A DNA stretch of 8,478 bases from RFTU01 sp049423145 (GTDB lineage: Bacteria; Pseudomonadota; Gammaproteobacteria; Burkholderiales; Burkholderiaceae_C), in contig JBMSQF010000082.1 of assembly GCA_049423145.1 (NCBI GenBank), positions 1 to 8,478 of the forward strand, read 5' to 3'. The position numbers were made by a program, and so were the translations under genes. The notes under the pieces are model-generated. The model did no database searches. It had not been told where the DNA came from and saw nothing but the letters and a program-made list of their open reading frames with translations. Below, one piece after another: positions 1-6,219 of the stretch. Numbering within the stretch: the first letter of the stretch is position 1; each line of letters starts with the position of its first letter.

Positions 1-641
1 TAGGTGATCTTCTTGCCCGCGGCCTTTTCGATCATCACGGTGATGATCTGGTCTTCCTGCTTGGAGCCCGTGCCGGCCATCTTCACACTGCGGTCGGCGC
101 CGCCCTTGACCGCCTCGAAATAGGCCTTGGCTGTCTTGTGGGGCGATTCTTCATTGACCCACAGCACGAACTGGTCCAGGGCCAACATGGCCACCGGCGT
201 CATGTCGCGCCAATTGAAAGGCACCGCAGTGGCCAGTGGGGTGGTGAACAGATTGGACAGGGTGATGACGATCTTGTGGGCGTTGCCCTTGTCGTTCTTC
301 ACGTCCAGGAAGCCCTCGGCGCCGGCGCCACCGCTCTTGTTGAGCACCACCATGGGCTGGTTCATCAGCTTGTGCTTGGCCACCACCCCCTGGATGAAGC
401 GGGCCATTTGGTCGGCCCCGCCGCCCGTGCCCGCAGGCACCACGAACTCCACGGGCTTGCTGGGTTCCCAGGCGGCATGTGCTTTATTCGCCGTGGCCAG
501 GGCCGCACCGAGCAAGAGGGTCGCCGCGCCCATGCCCAGGAGGGTCTTCAAGGGCTTGCCGGGCAGGCGGGCGGCCACCCCTTGGGCGGGGCGCAGCGTG
601 GCAGGGTGGGATGGCGAGCGTGTGGTCGCGAAAGGCGTCAT
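1..641 (-). CDS. Tripartite tricarboxylate transporter substrate-binding protein (TctC/Bug family), N-terminal part
   Basis: Periplasmic solute-binding protein that would capture a carboxylate and hand it to a TctAB-type membrane permease; neither permease gene is in view. The gene runs off the left edge, so only residues 1-213 of an expected ~320-340 are visible. Residues 31-56 look like a Sec signal peptide (basic stretch, hydrophobic core TLLLGAALA, probable cleavage after AHA at 56), preceded by an unusually long N-terminus rich in Pro, Arg and Thr. The mature part opens with the family hallmark WEPSKPVEFVVPAGTGGGAD (58-77), then MVVLNKSGGAGAEG (97-110) and MAGTGSKQEDQIITVM (188-203), the second-lobe motif typical of TctC proteins. 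The ATG at 641 has a GGAG about 8 bases upstream. It follows the acyl-CoA synthetase on the same strand after 187 bp. Substrate cannot be told from sequence: Bug proteins bind many dicarboxylates, tricarboxylates and aromatic acids. The family call is firm. Confidence 0.9.
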   Translation of the reverse strand, partial: MTPFATTRSPSHPATLRPAQGVAARLPGKPLKTLLGMGAATLLLGAALATANKAHAAWEPSKPVEFVVPAGTGGGADQMARFIQGVVAKHKLMNQPMVVLNKSGGAGAEGFLDVKNDKGNAHKIVITLSNLFTTPLATAVPFNWRDMTPVAMLALDQFVLWVNEESPHKTAKAYFEAVKGGADRSVKMAGTGSKQEDQIITVMIEKAAGKKIT

Positions 642-763
642 GGCTGTCTCCAGTCAACCGCCCATGCGGCGTGACAGCCCGCAAGGTGGTGGTGTTTGTC
701 TAGGTCAAAAAGGTGGAACTACCGAATGAATCCCGACTCTATTCAAGCGTCGCTAAAGTGAAA

Positions 764-778
764 ATTGAATGTTTCAAT
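764..778. promoter_or_regulatory. Inverted repeat ATTGAA-TGT-TTCAAT, candidate second operator
   Basis: This perfect 6-3-6 dyad has its near edge 5 bp from the 22-bp palindrome; the centres are about 23-24 bp apart, roughly two helical turns. On the minus strand it is followed by TTTCACTTT, so a weak AT-only hairpin terminator for the acyl-CoA synthetase is an alternative. The short, A/T-only stem makes that less likely. Half-sites like ATTCAA recur at 741-746. Confidence 0.35.
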
Positions 779-783
779 AATAT

Positions 784-805
784 GGATTAAGCAATTGCTT
801 AATCC
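784..805. promoter_or_regulatory. Perfect 22-bp palindrome, candidate operator
   Basis: Two exact 11-base arms, GGATTAAGCAA and its reverse complement, meet without a spacer. The centre is AAGCAATTGCTT. The site lies 24 bp after the acyl-CoA synthetase stop codon and 143 bp before the start of the binding-protein gene. The stem is mostly A/T and no U-run follows directly, so an intrinsic terminator is unlikely. A gapless dyad of this size is the usual form of a site for a dimeric regulator such as MarR, TetR or GntR types. That assignment is inference; no regulator gene is in the window. Confidence 0.5.
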
Positions 806-828
806 GAAACAGCCGCCGGCCGAAGGGC

Positions 829-2361
829 TCAGGCCAGACCCAGTTTGGCCGCCAAACCGATGCGCTGCAGCTTGCCGGTGGCTCCCTTGGGGATCTCGTC
901 CATGAAGAGGATCTTCTTGGGCACCTTGAAATCCGCGGCGCGGCCGGCCACGAAGGTCTGCAGGTCCTTTTCCGTGACCGCCTGGCCTTCGCGAAGCACC
1001 ACCACCGCCGCCACTTCCTCCCCCAGCTTGGGGTGCGGCATGCCGAAGCAGACCACCTGGCCCACCGCCGGGTGGTCCATCAGGATCTCGTCCACCTCGC
1101 GCGGGCTGATCTTCTCGCCACCGCGGTTGATGATTTCCTTGAGCCGCCCGGTGATGCTGAGGTAGCCGTCGGCGTCCATGACGCCCTGATCGCCGGTGCG
1201 GAACCATCCGTTGGCGAAACCCTCTTCATTGGCCTTGGGGTTGTTCTCATAGCCCGCGGTGACGTTGTCGCCCCGGATCACGATTTCGCCGGTTTCCCCG
1301 CGCGGCAGCAGCACGCCGTCGAGCATGATGCCCACCTCGGGGCCCGCCGCCACACCCACCGTGCCCGGCTTGCGAACCGCCGGAGGCAGCGGATTGCTGG
1401 CCATCTGGTGGCAGGCCTCGGTCATGCCATAGCTCTCGACCAGCGGCGCACCGAAGACGTCCTCCAACTCCCGGATCACCTGGGGCGGAATCGAGGACGA
1501 GGACGAGCGCAGGAAGCGCAGTGGATTGCGGGCGATCACTTCGCCATTGCCCTTGGCCCGCTGGAGGATGGCCTGGTGCATCGTGGGCACTGCGGTGTAC
1601 CAGGTGGGCCGGGCCTCATCCATCCAGGCAAAGAACTTCAAGGCATTGAAGCCCGGCGTGCAGAACACCTCCGAGCCCGCTGAAATCGGGGCCAACACCC
1701 CGGCAATGAGGCCGTGGATGTGGAACAGGGGCATGATGTTCAGGCCGCGATCGGCCACCGTGAACTGCAGGGTCGTGCGGATGTTGCGGGCCGAGGCGGC
1801 CAGATTGCCCACGCTCAGGGGGACGATCTTGGGGCGCGAGGTGGTGCCCGAGGTGTGCAGCACCATGCCCACATCACGGGCCTCGCTCCAGCCACCCTGG
1901 GCGGCCGGTGCAGCCGCAGCACCCTCCGGCGCGCGGAGGGTGAATGAACCGGCCGGGGCACCTTCGGCCACGCACAGCTCCACGATGCGAACACCTAAGC
2001 GAGCGGCCACTTCCACAGCAGGGCTTGTACTGCCTTGCTCAACGATCAGCACTTTGGCCTTGAGGTCGCTGAGGTAGAACTCGAACTCATCGGCCCGATA
2101 AGCGGGGTTCAGCGGCGCGCTGGTGGTGCCGCTGGCACAGGCCAGGTAGCAGGTGGCCATCTCCGGCCCATTGGGCAGCACGATGGCCACGCGGTCGTTG
2201 CGGCCGGCGCCCCAGGCGTTGAGGGTGGCGATCGTGCGCTCGACCAAGGCCCGCAGGCCGCCGTGCGTGAGCGCGGGGCGGCCGGGCGCGCTGATGGCCG
2301 CGGCCGTGTCGGCGCCGGCGCGCAGCAGGTCTTGGAGTGGGTGTTGGGCTTGGGTGCTCAT
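829..2361 (-). CDS. AMP-forming acyl-CoA synthetase, oxalate-CoA ligase (AAE3/Pcs60)-like
   Basis: Activates a carboxylic acid with ATP to an acyl-adenylate and then to a CoA thioester, in the cytoplasm. All ANL-superfamily motifs are present in the 510 residues: P-loop TSGTTSRPK (170-178), FHIHG (213-217), YGMTEA (311-316), WFRTGD with Asp391 (386-391), GRLKEIINRGGEKISP (405-420), and the catalytic lysine Lys497 in PKGATGKLQR (491-500). The stretches NIMPLFHIHGLIAG, TWYTAVPT, EACHQMASNPLP and ADFKVPKK closely match plant AAE3 and yeast Pcs60, known oxalyl-CoA synthetases. Oxalate is therefore a reasonable guess, though bacterial relatives may use other short acids. Length is normal for the family. 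The ATG at 2361 is supported by AGAAGG 8 bases upstream. A TTGACA box and an alternatively folding leader precede it (listed separately), so it probably has its own promoter rather than depending on kynU. Superfamily is certain; substrate is not. Confidence 0.93.
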   Translation of the reverse strand: MSTQAQHPLQDLLRAGADTAAAISAPGRPALTHGGLRALVERTIATLNAWGAGRNDRVAIVLPNGPEMATCYLACASGTTSAPLNPAYRADEFEFYLSDLKAKVLIVEQGSTSPAVEVAARLGVRIVELCVAEGAPAGSFTLRAPEGAAAAPAAQGGWSEARDVGMVLHTSGTTSRPKIVPLSVGNLAASARNIRTTLQFTVADRGLNIMPLFHIHGLIAGVLAPISAGSEVFCTPGFNALKFFAWMDEARPTWYTAVPTMHQAILQRAKGNGEVIARNPLRFLRSSSSSIPPQVIRELEDVFGAPLVESYGMTEACHQMASNPLPPAVRKPGTVGVAAGPEVGIMLDGVLLPRGETGEIVIRGDNVTAGYENNPKANEEGFANGWFRTGDQGVMDADGYLSITGRLKEIINRGGEKISPREVDEILMDHPAVGQVVCFGMPHPKLGEEVAAVVVLREGQAVTEKDLQTFVAGRAADFKVPKKILFMDEIPKGATGKLQRIGLAAKLGLA

Positions 2362-2420
2362 GGACGAAGCCTTCTGAGAAGTCTTGAGATGGGGCCGCCA
2401 GGGGGGACAGACTTCGTCCA
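2361..2420 (-). promoter_or_regulatory. Alternatively folding 5' leader covering the ribosome binding site of the acyl-CoA synthetase
   Basis: Read as minus-strand RNA, arm A (2420 to 2409, UGGACGAAGUCU) can pair along 12 bases, with one G-U pair, with arm C (2372 to 2361, AGGCUUCGUCCA). Arm C contains the last three bases of the AGAAGG ribosome binding site and the A of the start codon. The 3' end of arm A (GAAGUCU) can instead pair with arm B (2384 to 2378, AGACUUC), which would free arm C. A third option is a small local hairpin, CUUCU-C-AGAAG (2381-2371). These exclusive pairings look like a translational on/off switch or thermosensor. No known riboswitch class was recognised. Pairings were found by eye, with no energy calculation. 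Confidence 0.35.
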
Positions 2421-2431
2421 GGACAAACCGC

Positions 2432-2461
2432 AGTGTCCGGGCCCAGGGGGATGGGTGTCAA
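2432..2461 (-). promoter_or_regulatory. Candidate sigma-70 promoter for the acyl-CoA synthetase
   Basis: A perfect -35 hexamer TTGACA (2461 to 2456) is followed after 18 bp by GACACT (2437 to 2432), a poor -10 with three of six consensus bases. Transcription would start near 2425 and give a leader of about 64 bases that includes all the pairing arms described for this gene. The -35 is convincing; the -10 and therefore the start point are weak. Confidence 0.4.
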
Positions 2462-2473
2462 GTTTCTCACCAA

Positions 2474-2495
2474 CGGCCCAGATCCGCCCGGGCCG
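2474..2495 (-). terminator. Weak GC-rich hairpin after kynureninase
   Basis: On the minus strand CGGCCC (2495 to 2490) can pair with GGGCCG (2479 to 2474) around a 10-base loop, starting 8 bases after the kynureninase stop codon. The following bases, TTGGTGAG, are not a proper U-run, so this is at best a leaky or factor-assisted stop. The overlapping palindromes GGGCCGGCCC and GCCCGGGC in the same spot may be chance in DNA this GC-rich. Confidence 0.22.
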
Positions 2496-2503
2496 GCCCA
2501 ATC

Positions 2504-3868
2504 TCAGGTCACTGCCGGGCGGCCCATGCCGGCTGGCGCCCGTCCGCCCTTGCCCTGCCCGGTGGCCGCCACCCGCGCCAGCTCCTCGCCCAGCGCCACC
2601 GCGGCACGCCAGGCCTGTTCATGGGTGTTGTACAGGGGTGCAAAGCCGAAACGCAGGATGTCCGGCGATTGGCGGGTGCCGTCGCCCGCACGGAAGTCGC
2701 CGATGATCCCACGCGCGATGAGCCCACGCATCACGGCATAGCCGTCCAGTGGGGCATCGCCATTGGAGGGGCAGGCCCAGCTCACCTGAGACCCCCGCCG
2801 GGCATCGTCCCGGGGGGACAAGAGCCACAAGCCATGGGAATGCGCGGCCGCTTCGGCCACCGCTATGAAGGTGCGGGTCAGCGACAGTGACTTGGCGCGC
2901 AGGGCGGCGATCCCGCCGCAGGCATCGGCCGCGCGCAGCGTTGCCACCCCGGCCTGCAGGGCCGTCAGGCTGAGGATGGGCGGCGTGCCACACACATAGC
3001 GAGCGATGCCGGCTGCAGGGCGGTAATCCGGTTCAAAGGCAAAGGGTGTGGCGTGCCCCAGCCATCCCCGCAGCGGCTGCTCCACGGCATCCACATGCCG
3101 AGGGTGCACCCACACGAAGGCCGGCGCCCCCGGACCTCCGTTGAGGAACTTGTAGCCGCAGCCCACGGCGAAATCAGCGGGTGCGTCCGCCTGCTGGAGG
3201 TTCACCGGCACCGCGCCCGCGCTGTGCGCCAAGTCCCACACGGTCAACACACCCGCCGCGCGGGCGGCACGGTTGAATGCCGCCATGTCGTGCAGCGCGC
3301 CGCTGCGGTAGTTCACATGACTGAGCATCAGAACGCCCACGTCGCGCGCGGCCACGGCCGCAAGCAGTTCCTCGTTCGGTGCGTCGCGCAGCGTCCAGCC
3401 CAAGGCCTCGCAAACACCCTGGGCGATGTAGCGGTCGGTGGGGAAGTTGATGCGCTCGGTGAGCAACACGCGGCGGGGACCGTGGCCAGCCGCTGCCCCA
3501 CACGCCGCGTGCGTCCGCATCGAAAGGGACAGGGCCGCCCACAAGACCTTGTGGAGGTTCAGCGAGGTGCTGTCGGCCACCATCACGTCGCCCGGGCCCG
3601 CCCCCACCAGCGGTGCAAGCGCATCGCCCACGGTCTGCGCACGGCTGATCCAAGCCGCGTCGTTCCAGCTGCGGATCAGGCCTTGACCCCACTCCTGCTG
3701 CACCGCTCGGCCCACCGCGCTGGCCGCCGCCTTGGGCAACGGTCCCAGGGAATTGCCGTCCAGATAGATAAGGTCCTGGGGAATGTCGAATTGAAGGGCC
3801 AAGTGGCCCAGCGGATCGGCCGCATCGAGGGCTCGGCACTCGTCCAAGGTGGTGGCGCAGTCAGGCAT
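2504..3868 (-). CDS. kynU: Kynureninase
   Basis: PLP enzyme of tryptophan breakdown that cleaves L-kynurenine to anthranilate and L-alanine (or 3-hydroxykynurenine to 3-hydroxyanthranilate) in the cytoplasm; fold type I aminotransferase-like. Recognisable family motifs are YLDGNSLGPLP (35-45), GLIRSWN (63-69), NFPTDRYIAQG (141-151) for cofactor binding, WDLAHSAGAVPVNL (211-224) with Asp212, the PLP-linking Lys240 in GYKFLNGGPGAPAF, GWLGH (268-272), YVCGTPPILSL (291-301) and the C-terminal RFGFAPLYNT. The ATG at 3868 is chosen because the protein then begins like other bacterial KynU proteins. An earlier ATG at 3919 would add 17 unfamiliar residues and overlap the receptor gene. At 454 residues it is ~35-40 longer than Pseudomonas KynU, mainly through small inserts and a Gly/Ala-rich tail. 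It starts 13 bp after the TonB receptor, so the two are probably cotranscribed. No kynA or kynB is in view. Confidence 0.93.
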   Translation of the reverse strand: MPDCATTLDECRALDAADPLGHLALQFDIPQDLIYLDGNSLGPLPKAAASAVGRAVQQEWGQGLIRSWNDAAWISRAQTVGDALAPLVGAGPGDVMVADSTSLNLHKVLWAALSLSMRTHAACGAAAGHGPRRVLLTERINFPTDRYIAQGVCEALGWTLRDAPNEELLAAVAARDVGVLMLSHVNYRSGALHDMAAFNRAARAAGVLTVWDLAHSAGAVPVNLQQADAPADFAVGCGYKFLNGGPGAPAFVWVHPRHVDAVEQPLRGWLGHATPFAFEPDYRPAAGIARYVCGTPPILSLTALQAGVATLRAADACGGIAALRAKSLSLTRTFIAVAEAAAHSHGLWLLSPRDDARRGSQVSWACPSNGDAPLDGYAVMRGLIARGIIGDFRAGDGTRQSPDILRFGFAPLYNTHEQAWRAAVALGEELARVAATGQGKGGRAPAGMGRPAVT

Positions 3869-3881
3869 GCGGGATCCCGGA

Positions 3882-6200
3882 TCAGAACTTGAGCTCCAGA
3901 CGCGCCCCCCACACCGCATAGGTGCGCGCCAGCGTTTCCTGGCGCTGCGTGCTGCCGTCTTCGAGCTCCGAGGTGTTGCGCGTCAGATAGTCCAGCGGTT
4001 GCGCGTTGGATACGGAAAAGCGAACACCGGTCAGGGGCGACAGGCGCCAAAGCGCGTACCCATCGATCACCCGCTTGCGGCCCTGCTCATAGAACTGCCC
4101 GTCAATCTGCCGCACCACATAGGCTGGCGTGAGGTTGACGTTGCCGCCCCAGGTCCAGGGCACCCCGCGCCCTGCCCAGTCCAGGCCGAGATTGGCGGTC
4201 CAGTTCGGCTGCTGGTCCAGGCGATTGTTGGGCCCCGGCACCAGGTCCACGCGCGACCAGAAGCGGCTGGCATTGCTGCGCACGGTCAGCGGCCAGTCCG
4301 GCAATCCGGCGTCGCCAGCCCGAAAGCGGGCCTCGAGCTCGATGCCCGCCGTCTGCGCCGCACCGATGTTGCGCGGGCTGCTGACCCAACGCGGAAGGGG
4401 ACTCCACACCACGGTCTGCAGGGTGCGCACATTGCGGATCAGGTCGTCGATGTGGCGCGCATAAAGGTTCATGCTCAGGATGCCGCCGGCCCGCAGGTAC
4501 CGCTCGAAGGACAGGTCCACACCGCGTGCCACCTCGGGCTTGAGCAGTGGGTTGCCCGCACGGTCGGGGCTGGTGGGTTGATTCGGCCCATCGGCCGGGT
4601 ACAGGCCCGACAGCACCGGGCGTGCAATGAGTTGGGCGGTCGAAGGCGTGCGGTAGCTGCGGGTGAGCGACAGGCGAACCTGATCGCGCGAACCCGGCGC
4701 CAGACGCCACACCACATGCGCCAAGGGTGTGGCGACGCTGCTGGTGTTGTCCACCTTCTGCAGGGCCGAGTCGCTGAAGGTGTTGATGCCCTCCCAGCGC
4801 AGGCCCAGGTTGATCCCCCAGACCTTGTCGATCTCCCACTCGTCCTGCACATACAAGGCCAGCCGGCGGGTGGCCGCCTGCACGTCGTCGCCGAAATCGG
4901 CCAGCCGCGAAACCCCGTTGTCGAGCAGGGTGCGCTCATCGAGCCGGCGGTTGAACTGCAGCTCCCAGCCCGCCACCAGCGAGTGGTCCTGGTTGCCCTG
5001 GCGCAAGATGAGTTGCGAGTAGCGGCCGGCCTGGGTGAGGGATTGGTCTTCGATGCGGGAGCGGTCCTGCCGAATCCGCAGCAGAGAACCGTCGGCCGCG
5101 CGCTGCATCGACTCCGATTCGCGTGAACTCAGGTTCAGCGAAGCCCCCCCGCGAAGCAACAAGCGCGCGCCGCTGTCCAGCACGCGCATCCAGCTGCCGG
5201 CCAGGCGGCCCTGTTCGGTGTGGCTGCTCGATTGCGAATCGGCATGGGCATACGGAGCCGGCAACAGGCCCAGCGTTTGTTCAAGATCGGAAGCCCCTCG
5301 CCCCTGCGCGCGGCTGAGGTTCAGGAAAGGCTGCAACTCCCACCGGTTGCGGCCCTCCTGCCAACGCCACCGGCCACTGACGAAGGCTGCCGCGTTGTCG
5401 GACAGCGAGCGGTTGTGAATGCGCTGCGCCAGCGCGGGTGCGCCATCCGCCCTGAAGCCTTCGATGGTGCTGTTCGATTCATCCTGCTGGCGGCGGCCCG
5501 ACACCGTGCCGGTGACGGTGTAGTCCAGGGTCCCGCGGCGGTCACCATGGGTCCAGCTCACATGGCCCTGCGGGCGGTCCTCCTCCATCGCCAGAAAGGC
5601 ACGCGCTGCGTTTTGCCGCGGCTTGAACTCCTCGCGCAGCACGATGTTGATGGTGCCTGCGATGGCGCGGGCACCGAATTCGGCCACCGGTGCCCGCAGG
5701 ATCTCGATGCGCTCGATCTGGTCGGGCTCGATGGCATCCACCGAGAAACCTGGCGGCATGCGCTCGCCGTCCACCAGAATCTGCGTGTAGCCACCGCCCA
5801 GACCGCGCATTCGCGGGTCGCCGCCGCGGCCAGGCCGGCCACCAACGGTCACGCCCGGCAGACGCTTGAGGATCTCGCCGACCGTCGCATCCCCCATGCG
5901 CTCAATCTCCTCGCGCCCGTAGATGATGCGGGAAGCGGTGGAGCGCCGACGGGCTTCATTGGGGTCTTGGGCACCGTCGACGTTCACGCGCTGGACAGGG
6001 GCCGCTGAGGCCGCTGGCTGGGCCGCCGGCGGCGTGGCTGCCGGCGCCCCGCCGGTGCGGGGAGATCCCAGGGGCGCGCCCGGTGCGGGCGGCAAGTCCT
6101 GTTGGGCCCAAACGGCGACCGGTATACCGGTGACACCGATGAGGACTGTGGCTTGACGCCCAAGCCCTCTGGGCCCAAAGATTCGGAGAAATGGCTTCAA
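3882..6200 (-). CDS. TonB-dependent outer-membrane receptor
   Basis: Outer-membrane gated channel that uses TonB-ExbBD energy to import a scarce ligand such as a ferric siderophore, heme or other bulky nutrient. From a TTG start at 6200 it has 772 residues. A signal peptide (MKPFLRIF, hydrophobic VLIGVTGIPVAV, cleavage after AVWA at 32) leads into a Pro/Ala-rich linker and a possible TonB box VQRVNVDG (69-76). A plug domain follows (about 89-190) with MGDATVGEILKRLPGV, MRGLGGGYTQILVDGERM and EFGARAIAGTINIVLRE, then a barrel ending in LELKF with the terminal Phe typical of BAM substrates. The only in-frame start further out is GTG at 6269, which would put 23 extra residues ahead of the signal peptide and run into the divergent gene; there is no in-frame ATG. 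Kynureninase follows after 13 bp. Its promoter must lie inside the divergent hydroxylase gene. Ligand unknown; no FecI/FecR regulator is visible. Confidence 0.9.
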   Translation of the reverse strand: MKPFLRIFGPRGLGRQATVLIGVTGIPVAVWAQQDLPPAPGAPLGSPRTGGAPAATPPAAQPAASAAPVQRVNVDGAQDPNEARRRSTASRIIYGREEIERMGDATVGEILKRLPGVTVGGRPGRGGDPRMRGLGGGYTQILVDGERMPPGFSVDAIEPDQIERIEILRAPVAEFGARAIAGTINIVLREEFKPRQNAARAFLAMEEDRPQGHVSWTHGDRRGTLDYTVTGTVSGRRQQDESNSTIEGFRADGAPALAQRIHNRSLSDNAAAFVSGRWRWQEGRNRWELQPFLNLSRAQGRGASDLEQTLGLLPAPYAHADSQSSSHTEQGRLAGSWMRVLDSGARLLLRGGASLNLSSRESESMQRAADGSLLRIRQDRSRIEDQSLTQAGRYSQLILRQGNQDHSLVAGWELQFNRRLDERTLLDNGVSRLADFGDDVQAATRRLALYVQDEWEIDKVWGINLGLRWEGINTFSDSALQKVDNTSSVATPLAHVVWRLAPGSRDQVRLSLTRSYRTPSTAQLIARPVLSGLYPADGPNQPTSPDRAGNPLLKPEVARGVDLSFERYLRAGGILSMNLYARHIDDLIRNVRTLQTVVWSPLPRWVSSPRNIGAAQTAGIELEARFRAGDAGLPDWPLTVRSNASRFWSRVDLVPGPNNRLDQQPNWTANLGLDWAGRGVPWTWGGNVNLTPAYVVRQIDGQFYEQGRKRVIDGYALWRLSPLTGVRFSVSNAQPLDYLTRNTSELEDGSTQRQETLARTYAVWGARLELKF
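6118..6131. promoter_or_regulatory. 14-bp perfect palindrome ACCGGTATACCGGT, candidate operator
   Basis: This gapless palindrome lies in the signal-peptide-coding part of the receptor gene, 88 bp upstream of the divergent AlkB-like start codon. A TTGACG at 6154-6159 lies between it and that gene. Because the two genes share only 19 bp of spacer, control sites have to lie within coding DNA, and this is the best-formed dyad there. It encodes TGIP in the receptor, so coding constraint or chance in GC-rich DNA is the alternative. Confidence 0.3.
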
Positions 6201-6219
6201 GGCTCTAGGATACGCCCGG
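6201..6219. promoter_or_regulatory. 19-bp head-to-head spacer between receptor and AlkB-like gene
   Basis: The spacer holds AGGA at 6207-6210, nine bases before the ATG at 6220 and so a plausible ribosome binding site for the AlkB-like gene. The same bases read as a TAGGAT -10-like hexamer on the plus strand and TATCCT on the minus strand. Neither has a good -35 at the proper distance. Promoters for both genes are therefore expected inside the neighbouring coding sequence. Confidence 0.35.

Larger units (their letters stand above)
642..828. other. AT-rich intergenic region between acyl-CoA synthetase and tctC-like gene
   Basis: This 187-bp gap is the only distinctly AT-rich stretch in the window, most strongly at about 725-805. 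It holds two adjacent inverted repeats (listed separately) and no ORF that resembles a protein. I found no convincing sigma-70 -35/-10 pair on the minus strand. TTGAAA, TTGAAT and TTGACC hexamers occur but lack a good -10 partner at 16-18 bp. It is best read as the promoter/operator region of the downstream binding-protein gene. It may also hold the end of the acyl-CoA synthetase transcript. Confidence 0.55.

Noticed and set aside
127..729. 200-codon and 178-codon plus-strand frames opposite the tctC-like gene
   Set aside because: Both are mirror frames of the binding-protein gene on the minus strand, which has the real family motifs and a ribosome binding site.
784..805. The 22-bp palindrome as an intrinsic terminator of the acyl-CoA synthetase
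   Set aside because: The stem is A/T-rich, the hairpin loop would be AATT, and the bases after it on the minus strand (ATATTATTG) are not a U-run. An operator is the better reading.
1033..2077. Plus-strand frames opposite the acyl-CoA synthetase
   Set aside because: They mirror the coding strand of a complete ANL enzyme; no independent evidence of coding.
3870..3879. Palindrome CGGGATCCCG just before the kynureninase start
   Set aside because: It lies in the 13-bp spacer and could sequester translation signals, but at 10 bp it is likely by chance and has no supporting structure around it.
3869..3919. Longer kynureninase starting at the ATG at 3919
   Set aside because: The extra 17 residues do not look like any KynU N-terminus and would overlap the receptor's last codons. 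The ATG at 3868 gives the expected N-terminus.
3849..5126. 425-codon plus-strand open frame opposite the TonB receptor
   Set aside because: It is antisense to a well-supported receptor and its composition is that of a codon-mirror frame. No domain motif or ribosome binding site supports it.
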